Shown here piece after piece: positions 9,199-16,061 of a DNA stretch of 27,301 nucleotides. Numbering within the stretch: position 1 is the stretch's first letter; each line of letters starts with the position of its first letter. This DNA is from an uncultured Clostridia bacterium (GTDB taxonomy: Bacteria; Bacillota; Clostridia; HGM11514): positions 1-27,301 of the forward strand of contig CAKSSZ010000004.1 of the NCBI GenBank assembly GCA_934489915.1. Direction: 5' to 3'. The notes below the pieces were generated by a model. That model was not told where the DNA came from. It saw only the letters and a list, made by a program, of their open reading frames with translations, and did not search any database. The position numbers were made by a program, and so were the translations under genes.

Positions 9199-9234
9199 GC
9201 CGACGCTGGGCGGCGGAATGGAGATTATTTTATG
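9199..9234 (+). repeat. Hairpin plus ribosome-binding-site cassette, copy 1
   Basis: The leader directly before trmB contains CCGACGC-TGG-GCGGCGG (9200-9216), able to form a 7-bp hairpin with one A-G mismatch. Then come GGAGA (9220-9224), ATTATT and the ATG. The whole stretch recurs nearly identically before the DUF975 gene (24358-24391), differing by one substitution in the hairpin loop and small indels around the ribosome binding site. I do not recognise it as a known RNA element. Confidence 0.6.
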
Positions 9235-9864
9235 AGAATGAGGAAAAAACGCCACCGGGAGGAACGGCTTGCAGCCTGCGAGGACATTACTGTTACTGCG
9301 TTGGGAGAAGGCGGCTGGCCGGAGGTGTTCGGGCGGACGGCGCCATTGCAGCTGGAAATTGGCTGCGGCAAGGGAAAGTTTATTACCGAGACGGCGCAGC
9401 TTCATCCGGAAATTTCTTTTGTTGCTGTGGAAAAATGCCTGGATGTTTTGGTGCTTGCCATGGAGCGCGCCAAGGAAATGGAGCTAAGCAACCTGCGGTT
9501 TGTGCCGGGGGATATTTTATCGGCGGGAGAAATGTTTCGGGATGTGGATCGGATTTATTTGAATTTCAGTGATCCCTGGCCGAAAAATTCCACTGCCAAA
9601 CGACGGCTGACGGCAGAAGGCTTTTTGGAGTTATACCGGAAAATGCTTCGTCCCGGGGGCGGCATTTGGATGAAAACAGACAACCGCAAGCTGTTTGAAT
9701 TTTCTTTGCGCAGCTTTGAGCAAAACGGGTTTTCCTTGCAGCAGGTGTGCTATGATTTACACCACAGTGATTTTGCGGATAATGTGGTGACGGAATACGA
9801 GGCGAATTTTGCTGCTCAGGGAATGCCGATTTACCGGTTGGAGGCTTATTTAAAATCAGAATAA
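9232..9864 (+). CDS. trmB: tRNA (guanine-N7-)-methyltransferase
   Basis: 210 residues, the normal size for TrmB. It methylates G46 in the variable loop of tRNAs using S-adenosylmethionine. Visible landmarks are the SAM-binding LEIGCGKGKF (41-50), the family hallmark NFSDPWPK (111-118), and TEYE (187-190) near the C-terminus. The start at ATG 9232 is supported by GGAGA seven bases upstream; a second ATG two codons later is also possible. The gene follows glnS by 61 bases, and its stop codon forms part of the first stem of the preQ1 riboswitch behind it. It therefore sits in a tRNA-themed group: glnS charging, trmB modification, queT for the queuosine precursor. Confidence 0.96.
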   Translation: MRMRKKRHREERLAACEDITVTALGEGGWPEVFGRTAPLQLEIGCGKGKFITETAQLHPEISFVAVEKCLDVLVLAMERAKEMELSNLRFVPGDILSAGEMFRDVDRIYLNFSDPWPKNSTAKRRLTAEGFLELYRKMLRPGGGIWMKTDNRKLFEFSLRSFEQNGFSLQQVCYDLHHSDFADNVVTEYEANFAAQGMPIYRLEAYLKSE

Positions 9865-9900
9865 AAGTGTGCTTGACTACCACTTTTCAAAAAAACAAGG
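9863..9900 (+). promoter_or_regulatory. preQ1-I riboswitch aptamer, copy 1 of a tandem pair
   Basis: P1 is formed by AAAGTG (9864-9869) with CACTTT (9881-9886). The 11-base loop (9870-9880) contains CTTG (9872-9875), and an A-rich tail ends in CAAG (9896-9899), which pairs with CTTG as the pseudoknot stem. C9880, just before the 3' strand of P1, is in the place of the ligand-pairing cytosine of known preQ1-I aptamers. The tail TCAAAAAAACAAGG closely follows the Thermoanaerobacter tengcongensis aptamer tail. The P1 5' strand begins inside the trmB stop codon. The next aptamer starts at the following base. Confidence 0.85.
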
Positions 9901-9935
9901 AGTGTGCTTGAGAACCACTCTCAAAAAACAAGGAG
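9900..9935 (+). promoter_or_regulatory. preQ1-I riboswitch aptamer, copy 2, hiding the queT ribosome binding site
   Basis: P1 is GAGTG (9900-9904) with CACTC (9916-9920). Loop CTTG (9907-9910) pairs with CAAG (9929-9932) across an A-rich tail, and C9915 is the expected ligand-pairing base. The P2 partner overlaps AAGGAG (9930-9935), the ribosome binding site nine bases before the queT ATG. Ligand binding should therefore block translation (translational OFF switch). P1 differs from copy 1 by compensating changes (AAAGTG/CACTTT against GAGTG/CACTC), which supports both as real structures. Confidence 0.9.
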
Positions 9936-9944
9936 ATTGATGTT

Positions 9945-10463
9945 ATGAAAAAATGGGTATATCCTGCAATGGCAGCGGCGCTCTATGTTGCGCTGACCTT
10001 GGCGATTGCGCCGCTTTCTTATCACGCAGTGCAGTTTCGGTTTTCCGAGCTGCTGGTTTTTCTGGCATTTGTGGACGCCAGGTATATTCCGGGGCTGACA
10101 CTGGGGTGTTTTTTGGCAAATCTGTTTGGACCGTTTGGGCTGGCAGACGCCATCGGCGGCAGCCTTGCCACTCTGTTCAGTGTGGGAATGATTGCTCTGA
10201 CCGCTTATGCCTGGCGCAGAAAAACGGGTGGCAAGCGGGGGCTGACCGCAGCTCTGGGGGTGGCAAGCATATGGCCGGCGGTTTCTGCTTTGATCATCGC
10301 CTTTGAAATGGTTACCTTTTGCGGAGATGACGGCAACTACTGGTATTGGACGGCGATGGTAGCCGCAGGGGAGATTGGAGTTGTGACCTTGTGCGGAGTG
10401 CCTTTGATGAGAGGGCTTTACCGATATCATCCACAGCTGATGGAACAGCTGAAAATAAAATAG
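9945..10463 (+). CDS. queT: QueT-type ECF transporter S component (queuosine precursor uptake)
   Basis: 172 residues with about five membrane segments. The arrangement QFRFSELLVFLAF followed by YIPGLTLGCFLANLFGPFG and GGSLATLF matches QueT, the substrate-binding subunit of an energy-coupling-factor importer for a queuosine precursor such as preQ1. The shared EcfT and EcfA subunits are not in the window, as is usual for group II ECF systems. The two preQ1-I aptamers immediately upstream independently support the substrate. The ATG at 9945 has AAGGAG nine bases upstream, inside the second aptamer. glyA follows after 19 bases. Confidence 0.9.
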   Translation: MKKWVYPAMAAALYVALTLAIAPLSYHAVQFRFSELLVFLAFVDARYIPGLTLGCFLANLFGPFGLADAIGGSLATLFSVGMIALTAYAWRRKTGGKRGLTAALGVASIWPAVSALIIAFEMVTFCGDDGNYWYWTAMVAAGEIGVVTLCGVPLMRGLYRYHPQLMEQLKIK

Positions 10464-10482
10464 GGAAAGGGAGTTTTGAACC

Positions 10483-11697
10483 ATGTACGAAGCAATTCTG
10501 AAAGCAGATCCGCAGGTGGCGGAGGCGATTTTGGCAGAGGATCGGCGGCAGCACAGCAAAATTGAATTGATTGCCTCTGAAAACTTTGTAAGCGATGCGG
10601 TACTGCAGGCGATGGGCTCTGTATTAACCAACAAGTATGCGGAAGGGTATCCCGGCAAGCGCTATTACGGCGGCTGTGAATGCGTGGATGTGGCAGAAAA
10701 TCTGGCACGGGACAGAGCGAAGGAGCTGTTTGGTGCAGAGCACGCCAATGTGCAGCCTCATTCCGGAGCGCAGGCGAATATGGCGGTGTTTTTCGGATTT
10801 TTAAAGCCGGGGGATACGGTGATGGGGATGAGCCTGGATAACGGCGGGCACTTAACCCACGGCAGCCCTGTCAATATGTCGGGCAGTTATTTTCACGTGG
10901 TTCCCTACGGCGTGAGCGAGACGGATCACAGGATTGATTATGAGCAGGTGGAAAAGATTGCCCTGGAATGTAAGCCCAAGCTGATTGTGGCAGGCGCCAG
11001 TGCTTATCCCAGAATCATTGATTTTGAGCGGTTTGGCGCCATTGCAAAAAAGGTGGGAGCTTACTTAATGGTTGATATGGCGCATATTGCGGGGCTGGTG
11101 GCGGCCGGGCTGCATCCCTCTCCCATTCCTTATGCGGACTTTGTAACAACAACCACGCACAAAACGCTGCGGGGACCTCGGGGCGGTATGATTTTATGCC
11201 GGGAGGAATATGCCAAGCAGATTGACAAGGCGATTTTCCCGGGAATCCAGGGTGGCCCGCTGATGCATATTATCGCTGCGAAGGCGGTTGCACTGGGAGA
11301 AGCGCTGAAGCCGGAGTTTAAAGAGTATCAAAAACAAATTTTAAAAAATGCTTCCGCATTGGCGGAGGGGTTATGTGCGCACGGCTTTACCCTTGTTTCC
11401 GGCGGGACAGATAATCATCTGATGCTGGTGGATGTACGCAGCAAGAACGTGACCGGAAAAGAAGCGGAGCATATGCTGGATGACATCGGCATTACGGTGA
11501 ATAAAAATACCATTCCCAACGACCCCCAGAGTCCTTTTGTCACTAGCGGGCTGCGGTTGGGCACACCTGCTGTTACCACCCGCGGATTCCGGGAGGAGGA
11601 TATGCGGGAAATTGCGGCAATGATTGACCTGACCTTAAGTGATTTTGAAAAAAATAAGGCAGAAGCAGCAAAACGGGTGCAGGCTTTGTGCCGGTAA
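10483..11697 (+). CDS. glyA: Serine hydroxymethyltransferase
   Basis: 404 residues, slightly short of the usual ~415. It is a cytoplasmic PLP enzyme that interconverts serine and glycine while moving a one-carbon unit onto tetrahydrofolate. It has the family landmarks IELIASENFVS (27-37), NKYAEGYPGKRYYGG (50-64), QPHSGAQAN (91-99) and VDMAHIAGL. The PLP lysine is K227 within TTTTHKTLRGPRGG. The end is intact (LCR before TAA). GGGAG lies nine bases before the ATG at 10483. It is co-directional with queT and rarA with short gaps, so probably co-transcribed. Confidence 0.97.
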   Translation: MYEAILKADPQVAEAILAEDRRQHSKIELIASENFVSDAVLQAMGSVLTNKYAEGYPGKRYYGGCECVDVAENLARDRAKELFGAEHANVQPHSGAQANMAVFFGFLKPGDTVMGMSLDNGGHLTHGSPVNMSGSYFHVVPYGVSETDHRIDYEQVEKIALECKPKLIVAGASAYPRIIDFERFGAIAKKVGAYLMVDMAHIAGLVAAGLHPSPIPYADFVTTTTHKTLRGPRGGMILCREEYAKQIDKAIFPGIQGGPLMHIIAAKAVALGEALKPEFKEYQKQILKNASALAEGLCAHGFTLVSGGTDNHLMLVDVRSKNVTGKEAEHMLDDIGITVNKNTIPNDPQSPFVTSGLRLGTPAVTTRGFREEDMREIAAMIDLTLSDFEKNKAEAAKRVQALCR

Positions 11698-11730
11698 GCT
11701 GCGGGAAATCAAAGGAAAGCGGGCGATAGG

Positions 11731-13023
11731 ATGGAGGAAAGAAGGCCATTGGCAGATCGGCTGCGGCCTGCCTCGCTGGAGGATGTGGTTGGACAAAGGC
11801 ACCTGCTGGGAGAAGGCAAGGTGCTGCGGCGGCTGATTGAATCCGGAAAGATTCCGAATATGATTTTTTACGGACCGTCCGGCACCGGGAAAACCACCCT
11901 GGCAAATATCATTGCTCGGCTGACCAATCAGAAATTTTATAAATTAAACGCTACCAATGCTTCGGTTTCGGATATTAAGGAAATCATTGGCGAGCTGGAT
12001 ACCTTTGCGGCGATGAACGGTGTGCTGCTTTATTTGGATGAAATTCAGAATTTTAATAAACGGCAGCAGCAATCCTTGCTGGAGTTTATTGAAAACGGGC
12101 AGATTACACTGATTTCCAGCACCACGGAAAATCCGTATTTTTATATTTATAATGCAATTTTGAGCCGGTGCAGCGTGTTTGAATTTAAAGCGGTTCCGCC
12201 GGAGGAAATTGAACGGGCGGTGCACCGAGCCGTTCGGGTTTTGGCAGAGGAATATCCGGATAAAAACATTGAATTTACGGAAGAAGCGATACAGCACATC
12301 GCCCACACGGCGGGGGGTGATGTGCGCAAAGCGTTAAATGCGGCAGAGGTTTGCCTATTTTCCGTGTTGGGAGAAGGGGAAAGTGCCACAGTAACGTTAG
12401 AGCGTGCGGAGGAGGCTACCCAAAAGCGGGCGATGCGTTATGACCGGGACGGGGACAGCCACTATGACGTGGTGAGTGCTTTTCAGAAATCGATTCGCGG
12501 AAGCGACCCGGACGCAGCGGTGCATTACCTGGCAAGACTGTTGGAGGCGGGTGATTTGCCATCGGTTTGCCGTCGGATGCTGGTGACGGCGAGCGAGGAT
12601 ATCGGGCTGGCTTATCCCAATGCCATTTCGGTTGTAAAATCCTGTGTGGACGCCGCCTTGATGCTTGGGCTGCCGGAGGCGCGGATTCCCCTTAGCCAGG
12701 CGGTTCTGCTGCTGGCAACGGCGCCGAAATCCAACTCCGCTATTTGCGCAGTGGACGCAGCTATGGCCGATTTGCAGCGGGGCAACCCCGGCGAGGTGCC
12801 AAATCATCTGCGGGATACCCATTACAGCGGATCGGAAAAGCTGGGGCATGGCAAGGGTTATATTTACCCGCACGGAGAGCCGAATCACTATGTAGAACAG
12901 CAATACTTACCGGACGCACTCAAGGGGAAAACCTACTATGTGCCCGGTCACAATAAATTTGAAGATGGTTTGGTAAGCTATTGGAACGGAATTAAACGAA
13001 AAAAAGGGGGAAAAGAAAAATGA
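11731..13023 (+). CDS. rarA: Replication-associated recombination protein A (AAA+ ATPase, RarA/MgsA)
   Basis: 430 residues, normal for RarA. This is a clamp-loader-related AAA+ ATPase acting at stalled replication forks. It shows LRPASLEDVVGQRHLLG near the N-terminus, Walker A GPSGTGKT (48-55), Walker B LLYLDEIQ (99-106), sensor 1 SSTTEN (129-134) and the arginine-finger context SRC (145-147). The C-terminal part has the family's KSIRGSDPDAAVHYLARLLE and HYSGSEKLGHGKGY segments and ends with the usual YVPG and basic tail. The start ATG 11731 directly follows an AT-AGG; GGAAAG lies further upstream. The stop overlaps the next ATG (ATGA), so the following lipoprotein is translationally coupled. 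Confidence 0.95.
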   Translation: MEERRPLADRLRPASLEDVVGQRHLLGEGKVLRRLIESGKIPNMIFYGPSGTGKTTLANIIARLTNQKFYKLNATNASVSDIKEIIGELDTFAAMNGVLLYLDEIQNFNKRQQQSLLEFIENGQITLISSTTENPYFYIYNAILSRCSVFEFKAVPPEEIERAVHRAVRVLAEEYPDKNIEFTEEAIQHIAHTAGGDVRKALNAAEVCLFSVLGEGESATVTLERAEEATQKRAMRYDRDGDSHYDVVSAFQKSIRGSDPDAAVHYLARLLEAGDLPSVCRRMLVTASEDIGLAYPNAISVVKSCVDAALMLGLPEARIPLSQAVLLLATAPKSNSAICAVDAAMADLQRGNPGEVPNHLRDTHYSGSEKLGHGKGYIYPHGEPNHYVEQQYLPDALKGKTYYVPGHNKFEDGLVSYWNGIKRKKGGKEK

Positions 13024-13781
13024 GACGAATTGCAACGGGAGCCTTGGCGCTTGTGATGATCTGTTCGCTGTGTGCCTGCGGAAGCGGGAACGGAAAGGAA
13101 ATCAGAGAGGCCACCCGCCGGGGAATGGAAGCCTTGGAGGATGGAGATTACAGCCGGGCGGCAGAACAGCTTGACCGTGCGCTGGATCTGGGCAGCAAGC
13201 GGGAAAAAACGGAGGATCTGTATGATATGCTCCAGGACTATTTAGCGGCCAAGGCGGCCTATGACAGCCAGGATTATCAGGCGGCTGAACGCAAGCTGGA
13301 CGACTTGGATGACGACTATCGGGATTATGACGCATTGCGCAGAGATGTGCGGGATTTAAAGGATCAGGTGAAGCAGGCACAGGACGCCGCCCGCCGGGCA
13401 GAAAATGAAGCGCAAGCCAAAGCGGCAGAACAAGCCGCAGCAGACGCGGCACAATCTGCGGCAGCAGCACAGGCGGCGGCACAAGCGGCATCGGCGCAGG
13501 CAAGTGCACCGGCTGCAGACGGTTATTTGTTCCCTTCCGATACACAGTATTTAACGGTAGAATATTTAAACACCCTGTCCTGGGATACGGTTGATTTGAT
13601 TCGGAATGAGATCTATGCCCGCCACGGATACATTTTTAAAACACAAAAATTTGCAAATTATTTTAATTCAAAATCCTGGTATGTGCCGTCTGTTCCGGCA
13701 GATAGCTTTAATCCGGCGGTTTTTAATGCGGTGGAAAGCGCCAATATTAAGCTGTTGGTAGATTATCAGGGATTAAAATAA
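13020..13781 (+). CDS. Lipoprotein with coiled/Ala-rich linker and C-terminal YARHG domain
   Basis: 253 residues. The signal peptide ends in the lipobox LCAC with Cys20, so it should be lipid-anchored on the outer face of the membrane. Residues ~27-115 hold two TPR-like helical repeats (EALEDGDYSRAAEQLDRAL and AAYDSQDYQAAERKLDDL). They are followed by a charged coiled coil and a linker made almost only of Ala, Gln and Ser (~120-168). The C-terminal ~85 residues contain RNEIYARHGYIF with YARHG at 199-203, the hallmark of the extracellular YARHG domain, whose function is not established. The gene overlaps the rarA stop by four bases. A spacer-and-anchor design that holds the YARHG domain away from the membrane is inference. 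Confidence 0.85.
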   Translation: MRRIATGALALVMICSLCACGSGNGKEIREATRRGMEALEDGDYSRAAEQLDRALDLGSKREKTEDLYDMLQDYLAAKAAYDSQDYQAAERKLDDLDDDYRDYDALRRDVRDLKDQVKQAQDAARRAENEAQAKAAEQAAADAAQSAAAAQAAAQAASAQASAPAADGYLFPSDTQYLTVEYLNTLSWDTVDLIRNEIYARHGYIFKTQKFANYFNSKSWYVPSVPADSFNPAVFNAVESANIKLLVDYQGLK

Positions 13782-13789
13782 TAAAAAGC

Positions 13790-13818
13790 TTGACATTGTA
13801 TGGAGAATCTGCTATAAT
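13790..13818 (+). promoter_or_regulatory. Consensus promoter of the ferritin gene
   Basis: TTGACA (13790-13795), 17-base spacer, TATAAT (13813-13818): both hexamers match the sigma-A consensus exactly. The predicted start is near 13825, at the first base of the Fur/PerR-like operator. Confidence 0.9.
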
Positions 13819-13824
13819 TAATAA

Positions 13825-13839
13825 TGATAATTATTATTA
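13825..13839 (+). promoter_or_regulatory. Fur/PerR-family operator before ferritin
   Basis: TGATAAT-T-ATTATTA is a 7-1-7 inverted repeat with a single mismatch to TGATAAT-N-ATTATCA, the Fur box core. It begins six bases after the -10 box, where a bound repressor would block initiation. PerR boxes (TTATAAT-N-ATTATAA) look similar, so Fur and PerR cannot be told apart here. Confidence 0.75.
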
Positions 13840-13861
13840 ATTTAAATAGGAGGCGGATACG

Positions 13862-14371
13862 ATGGACGCAACGGTTGCAAAATTAATCAACGAGCAAATC
13901 AACAAGGAGTTTTATTCGGCGTACTTATATTTGGATTTTGCCAATTATTACGGAGCTGCCGGATTGGACGGATTTGAAAACTGGTACACCATTCAGGCGC
14001 AGGAGGAACGGGATCACGCCATGTTGTTTTATCAATATTTGCAAAACAACGGAGAAACGGTGACCTTTGAAGCGATCGACCGCCCGGATTGGGAGCGGGG
14101 CGATCATATGGCGCCTTTAAAAAAGGGATTGGAGCATGAGCAGTATGTCACTTCCCTGATTAACCGGATTTACGGCGCTGCCTATGAGGTGAAGGATTTC
14201 AGAACCATGCAGCTGCTGGATTGGTTTGTAAAGGAGCAGGGCGAGGAAGAAAAGAACGCATCCGATATGATTACAAAAATGGAGCTGTTCGGAGGGGACG
14301 CAAAAGGACTCTATATGCTGAACAGTGAGATGGGCGCACGGGTCTATACAGCACCGAGTCTTACACTGTAA
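13862..14371 (+). CDS. ftnA: Bacterial non-haem ferritin
   Basis: 169 residues, one four-helix-bundle subunit of the 24-mer iron store. The ferroxidase ligands are all in place, one position before those of E. coli FtnA: E16 (NKEFYSAY), E49 and H52 (QEERDH), E93 (EHEQ), Q126 and E129 (KEQGEEE). It oxidises Fe(II) and stores it as a mineral core, protecting against iron-driven oxidative stress. AGGAGG at 13848-13853 lies eight bases before the ATG. It is a single gene with its own consensus promoter and a Fur/PerR-type operator. Confidence 0.96.
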   Translation: MDATVAKLINEQINKEFYSAYLYLDFANYYGAAGLDGFENWYTIQAQEERDHAMLFYQYLQNNGETVTFEAIDRPDWERGDHMAPLKKGLEHEQYVTSLINRIYGAAYEVKDFRTMQLLDWFVKEQGEEEKNASDMITKMELFGGDAKGLYMLNSEMGARVYTAPSLTL

Positions 14372-14382
14372 TACTTTCGGGG

Positions 14383-14411
14383 TTGACAAGCAGTTTGAAC
14401 GGTGCTATAAT
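14383..14411 (+). promoter_or_regulatory. Promoter of the FMN riboswitch-ribU transcript
   Basis: TTGACA (14383-14388), 17-base spacer, TATAAT (14406-14411). It is a full consensus promoter 12 bases after the ferritin stop; transcription should begin near 14418, just before the FMN aptamer. Confidence 0.88.
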
Positions 14412-14430
14412 AAAAAGTGAAAAACAAATG

Positions 14431-14539
14431 ATCTTCAGGGCAGGGTGAAATTCCCGACCGGCGGTAAAGTCCGCGAGCGTTTCGGCGCATGATTTGGTGC
14501 AATTCCAAAACCGACAGTACAGTCTGGATGAAAGAAGAG
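14431..14539 (+). promoter_or_regulatory. FMN riboswitch (RFN element)
   Basis: It contains the highly conserved RFN blocks: AGGGCAGGGTGAAATTCCC, GACCGGCGGTAAAGTCCGCG and CCGACAGTACAGTCTGGATG, followed by AAAGAAGAG. P1 closes by TCTTC (14432-14436) with GAAGA (14534-14538). It binds flavin mononucleotide and lies 80 bases before ribU, so it shuts off riboflavin uptake when FMN is plentiful. Confidence 0.97.
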
Positions 14540-14563
14540 TTTTTTATAAAACGCTGCATGCAT

Positions 14564-14605
14564 AAAATCTGAAGAACAGTTTTGTTTTTCAGATTTTTTC
14601 TTTTG
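14564..14605 (+). terminator. FMN-controlled intrinsic terminator
   Basis: A 15-bp stem AAAATCTGAAGAACA/TGTTTTTCAGATTTT (one G-T pair, four-base loop at 14579-14582) runs into TTCTTTT. Its 5' arm contains CTGAAGA (14569-14575), exactly complementary to TCTTCAG (14432-14438) in the 5' strand of the aptamer's P1. Without FMN this alternative pairing would open the terminator. Confidence 0.9.
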
Positions 14606-14619
14606 GAGGAGAGAGGAAT

Positions 14620-15267
14620 ATGGCAAAAGAACGGACAAAACGAATGACGACAATTGCAATGCTGTGTGCTTTGGCATACGGTGTGATGGTGGTGGGGCGA
14701 ATCCCCATAGTGCTTTTTTTGCGATATGAACCGAAGGACGTGCTGATTGCCATCGGCGGCTTTTTATTGGGGCCTTTGATATCTTTTATCATTTCATTGG
14801 TGGTTTCTCTGATTGAAATGGTAACGGTGAGCGATACCGGACTCATCGGCGGTATGATGAACCTGATCAGCAGCTGCGCCTTTGCTTGTACGGCGGCGGT
14901 GATTTATAAAAAAAAGCATACTTTTTCCGGGGCGGTTCTGGGGTTGGCTGCGGGAACTGTCTGCATGACGGCGGTAATGCTGCTTTGGAATTATTTGATT
15001 ACCCCGCTATATCTGGGAACGTCCCGGGAGGCGGTTGTCAAAATGCTGCCTACCGTTTTTCTGCCCTTTAATCTTTTGAAGGGCGGCTTAAATACGGGGA
15101 TTACACTGCTGTTATATAAGCCGGTCAGCCGGGCGTTGCGAAAAGCGGGGCTGGTGGAACAGCCGACTACTCATACGGGTCGGAACAAGACCGGAGCATG
15201 GTTGATTGCGGCATTGGTATTGCTCACCTGCGTGCTGGCGATTTTGGTTTGGAGGGGACTTCTGTAA
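14620..15267 (+). CDS. ribU: Riboflavin ECF transporter S component RibU
   Basis: 215 residues with six hydrophobic segments. It is the substrate-binding membrane subunit of an energy-coupling-factor importer for riboflavin. The family stretch FLRYEPKDVLIAIGGFLLGP and the NLLKGGLNTGITLLLYKPV segment near the end are RibU-like. The FMN riboswitch directly upstream fixes the substrate independently. The ATG at 14620 is preceded by GGAGGAGAGAGG. The EcfA and EcfT partners are not in the window. There is no obvious terminator behind it; walR has its own promoter 18 bases after the stop. Confidence 0.93.
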   Translation: MAKERTKRMTTIAMLCALAYGVMVVGRIPIVLFLRYEPKDVLIAIGGFLLGPLISFIISLVVSLIEMVTVSDTGLIGGMMNLISSCAFACTAAVIYKKKHTFSGAVLGLAAGTVCMTAVMLLWNYLITPLYLGTSREAVVKMLPTVFLPFNLLKGGLNTGITLLLYKPVSRALRKAGLVEQPTTHTGRNKTGAWLIAALVLLTCVLAILVWRGLL

Positions 15268-15285
15268 AAAAATAAAAATAGGGGA

Positions 15286-15314
15286 TTGTAATTGCCTTAT
15301 TTTTTTGATATAAT
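15286..15314 (+). promoter_or_regulatory. Promoter of walR
   Basis: TTGTAA (15286-15291), 17-base spacer, TATAAT (15309-15314) in an AT-rich gap. The -10 is perfect; the -35 matches at four of six positions. It starts the walRK transcript. Confidence 0.7.
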
Positions 15315-15343
15315 AAAAGAAGTGAAAAAAAGGGAGGGTCCCC

Positions 15344-16048
15344 ATGGATAAAAAAATCTTAATTGTGGACGACGAGAAAACCATTGTTGATATTTTAAAA
15401 TTTAATTTGGAAAAAGAGGGCTTTCATACCATTGAAGCCTACGACGGTGAGGATGGCATTGCAAAGGCGATCTCCGAACAGCCTGACTTGATTTTGCTGG
15501 ACCTGATGCTGCCCAAGATGGACGGTTTTGAGGTATGCCGGAAAATTCGGGAAAAAATGTCTACTCCAATCCTGATGCTGACCGCCCGGGAGGAAGAAGT
15601 GGATAAGGTGCTGGGGCTGGAGCTGGGAGCGGACGACTATATTACCAAGCCCTTCTCCGTGCGGGAGGTCATGGCAAGAATCCGTGCCAATCTGAGACGT
15701 ACCGGGCTGGAGCCGAAGGCAGAATCGGAGGACGGCAGCGAGCATAACATCATCCGTTCCAAGGAGCTGACCATTAATTGCGACCGGTACGAGGTGCGCA
15801 AAAACGGGAAAATTATTGATCTGACGCTGCGGGAATTTGAACTGCTGAAATTCCTGGCCACCCAGCCAGAGCGTATTTTCACTCGGGAAAATTTGCTGGA
15901 AAAAGTTTGGGGCTACGAGTACTACGGCGATGTGCGGACGGTGGATGTTACGGTGCGCCGACTGAGAGAGAAAATTGAGGATCAGCCGAGCGTTCCGACC
16001 TATATTATAACAAAACGGGGCGTGGGATATTATTTTGATAAAGCATGA
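15344..16048 (+). CDS. walR: Two-component response regulator WalR (OmpR/PhoB family)
   Basis: 234 residues. The receiver domain (1-~120) has the acidic pair D9-D10, phosphoacceptor D53 (LLLDLMLP), T80 and K102. The winged-helix DNA-binding domain follows (~135-232) with the usual LTLREFELLKFLA and YEYYGDVRTVDVTVRRLREKIE. LKFNLEKEGF (18-27) and GLELGADDYITKPF are characteristic of WalR (YycF). T101, the site that PrkC-type kinases phosphorylate in Bacillus subtilis, is conserved. In other low-GC Gram-positives it is an essential activator of cell-wall hydrolases. The genes behind it (walK, walH, walI, walJ) confirm the identity. A WalR box lies downstream at 17932-17948. Confidence 0.95.
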   Translation: MDKKILIVDDEKTIVDILKFNLEKEGFHTIEAYDGEDGIAKAISEQPDLILLDLMLPKMDGFEVCRKIREKMSTPILMLTAREEEVDKVLGLELGADDYITKPFSVREVMARIRANLRRTGLEPKAESEDGSEHNIIRSKELTINCDRYEVRKNGKIIDLTLREFELLKFLATQPERIFTRENLLEKVWGYEYYGDVRTVDVTVRRLREKIEDQPSVPTYIITKRGVGYYFDKA

Positions 16049-16061
16049 GGGAAAAAGCGGA

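Noticed and set aside
9904..9948. Short frames starting at GTG 9904 or TTG 9908 inside the second preQ1 aptamer
   Set aside because: The sequence is fully explained by two structured aptamers; the start-like codons lie in their loops and stems.
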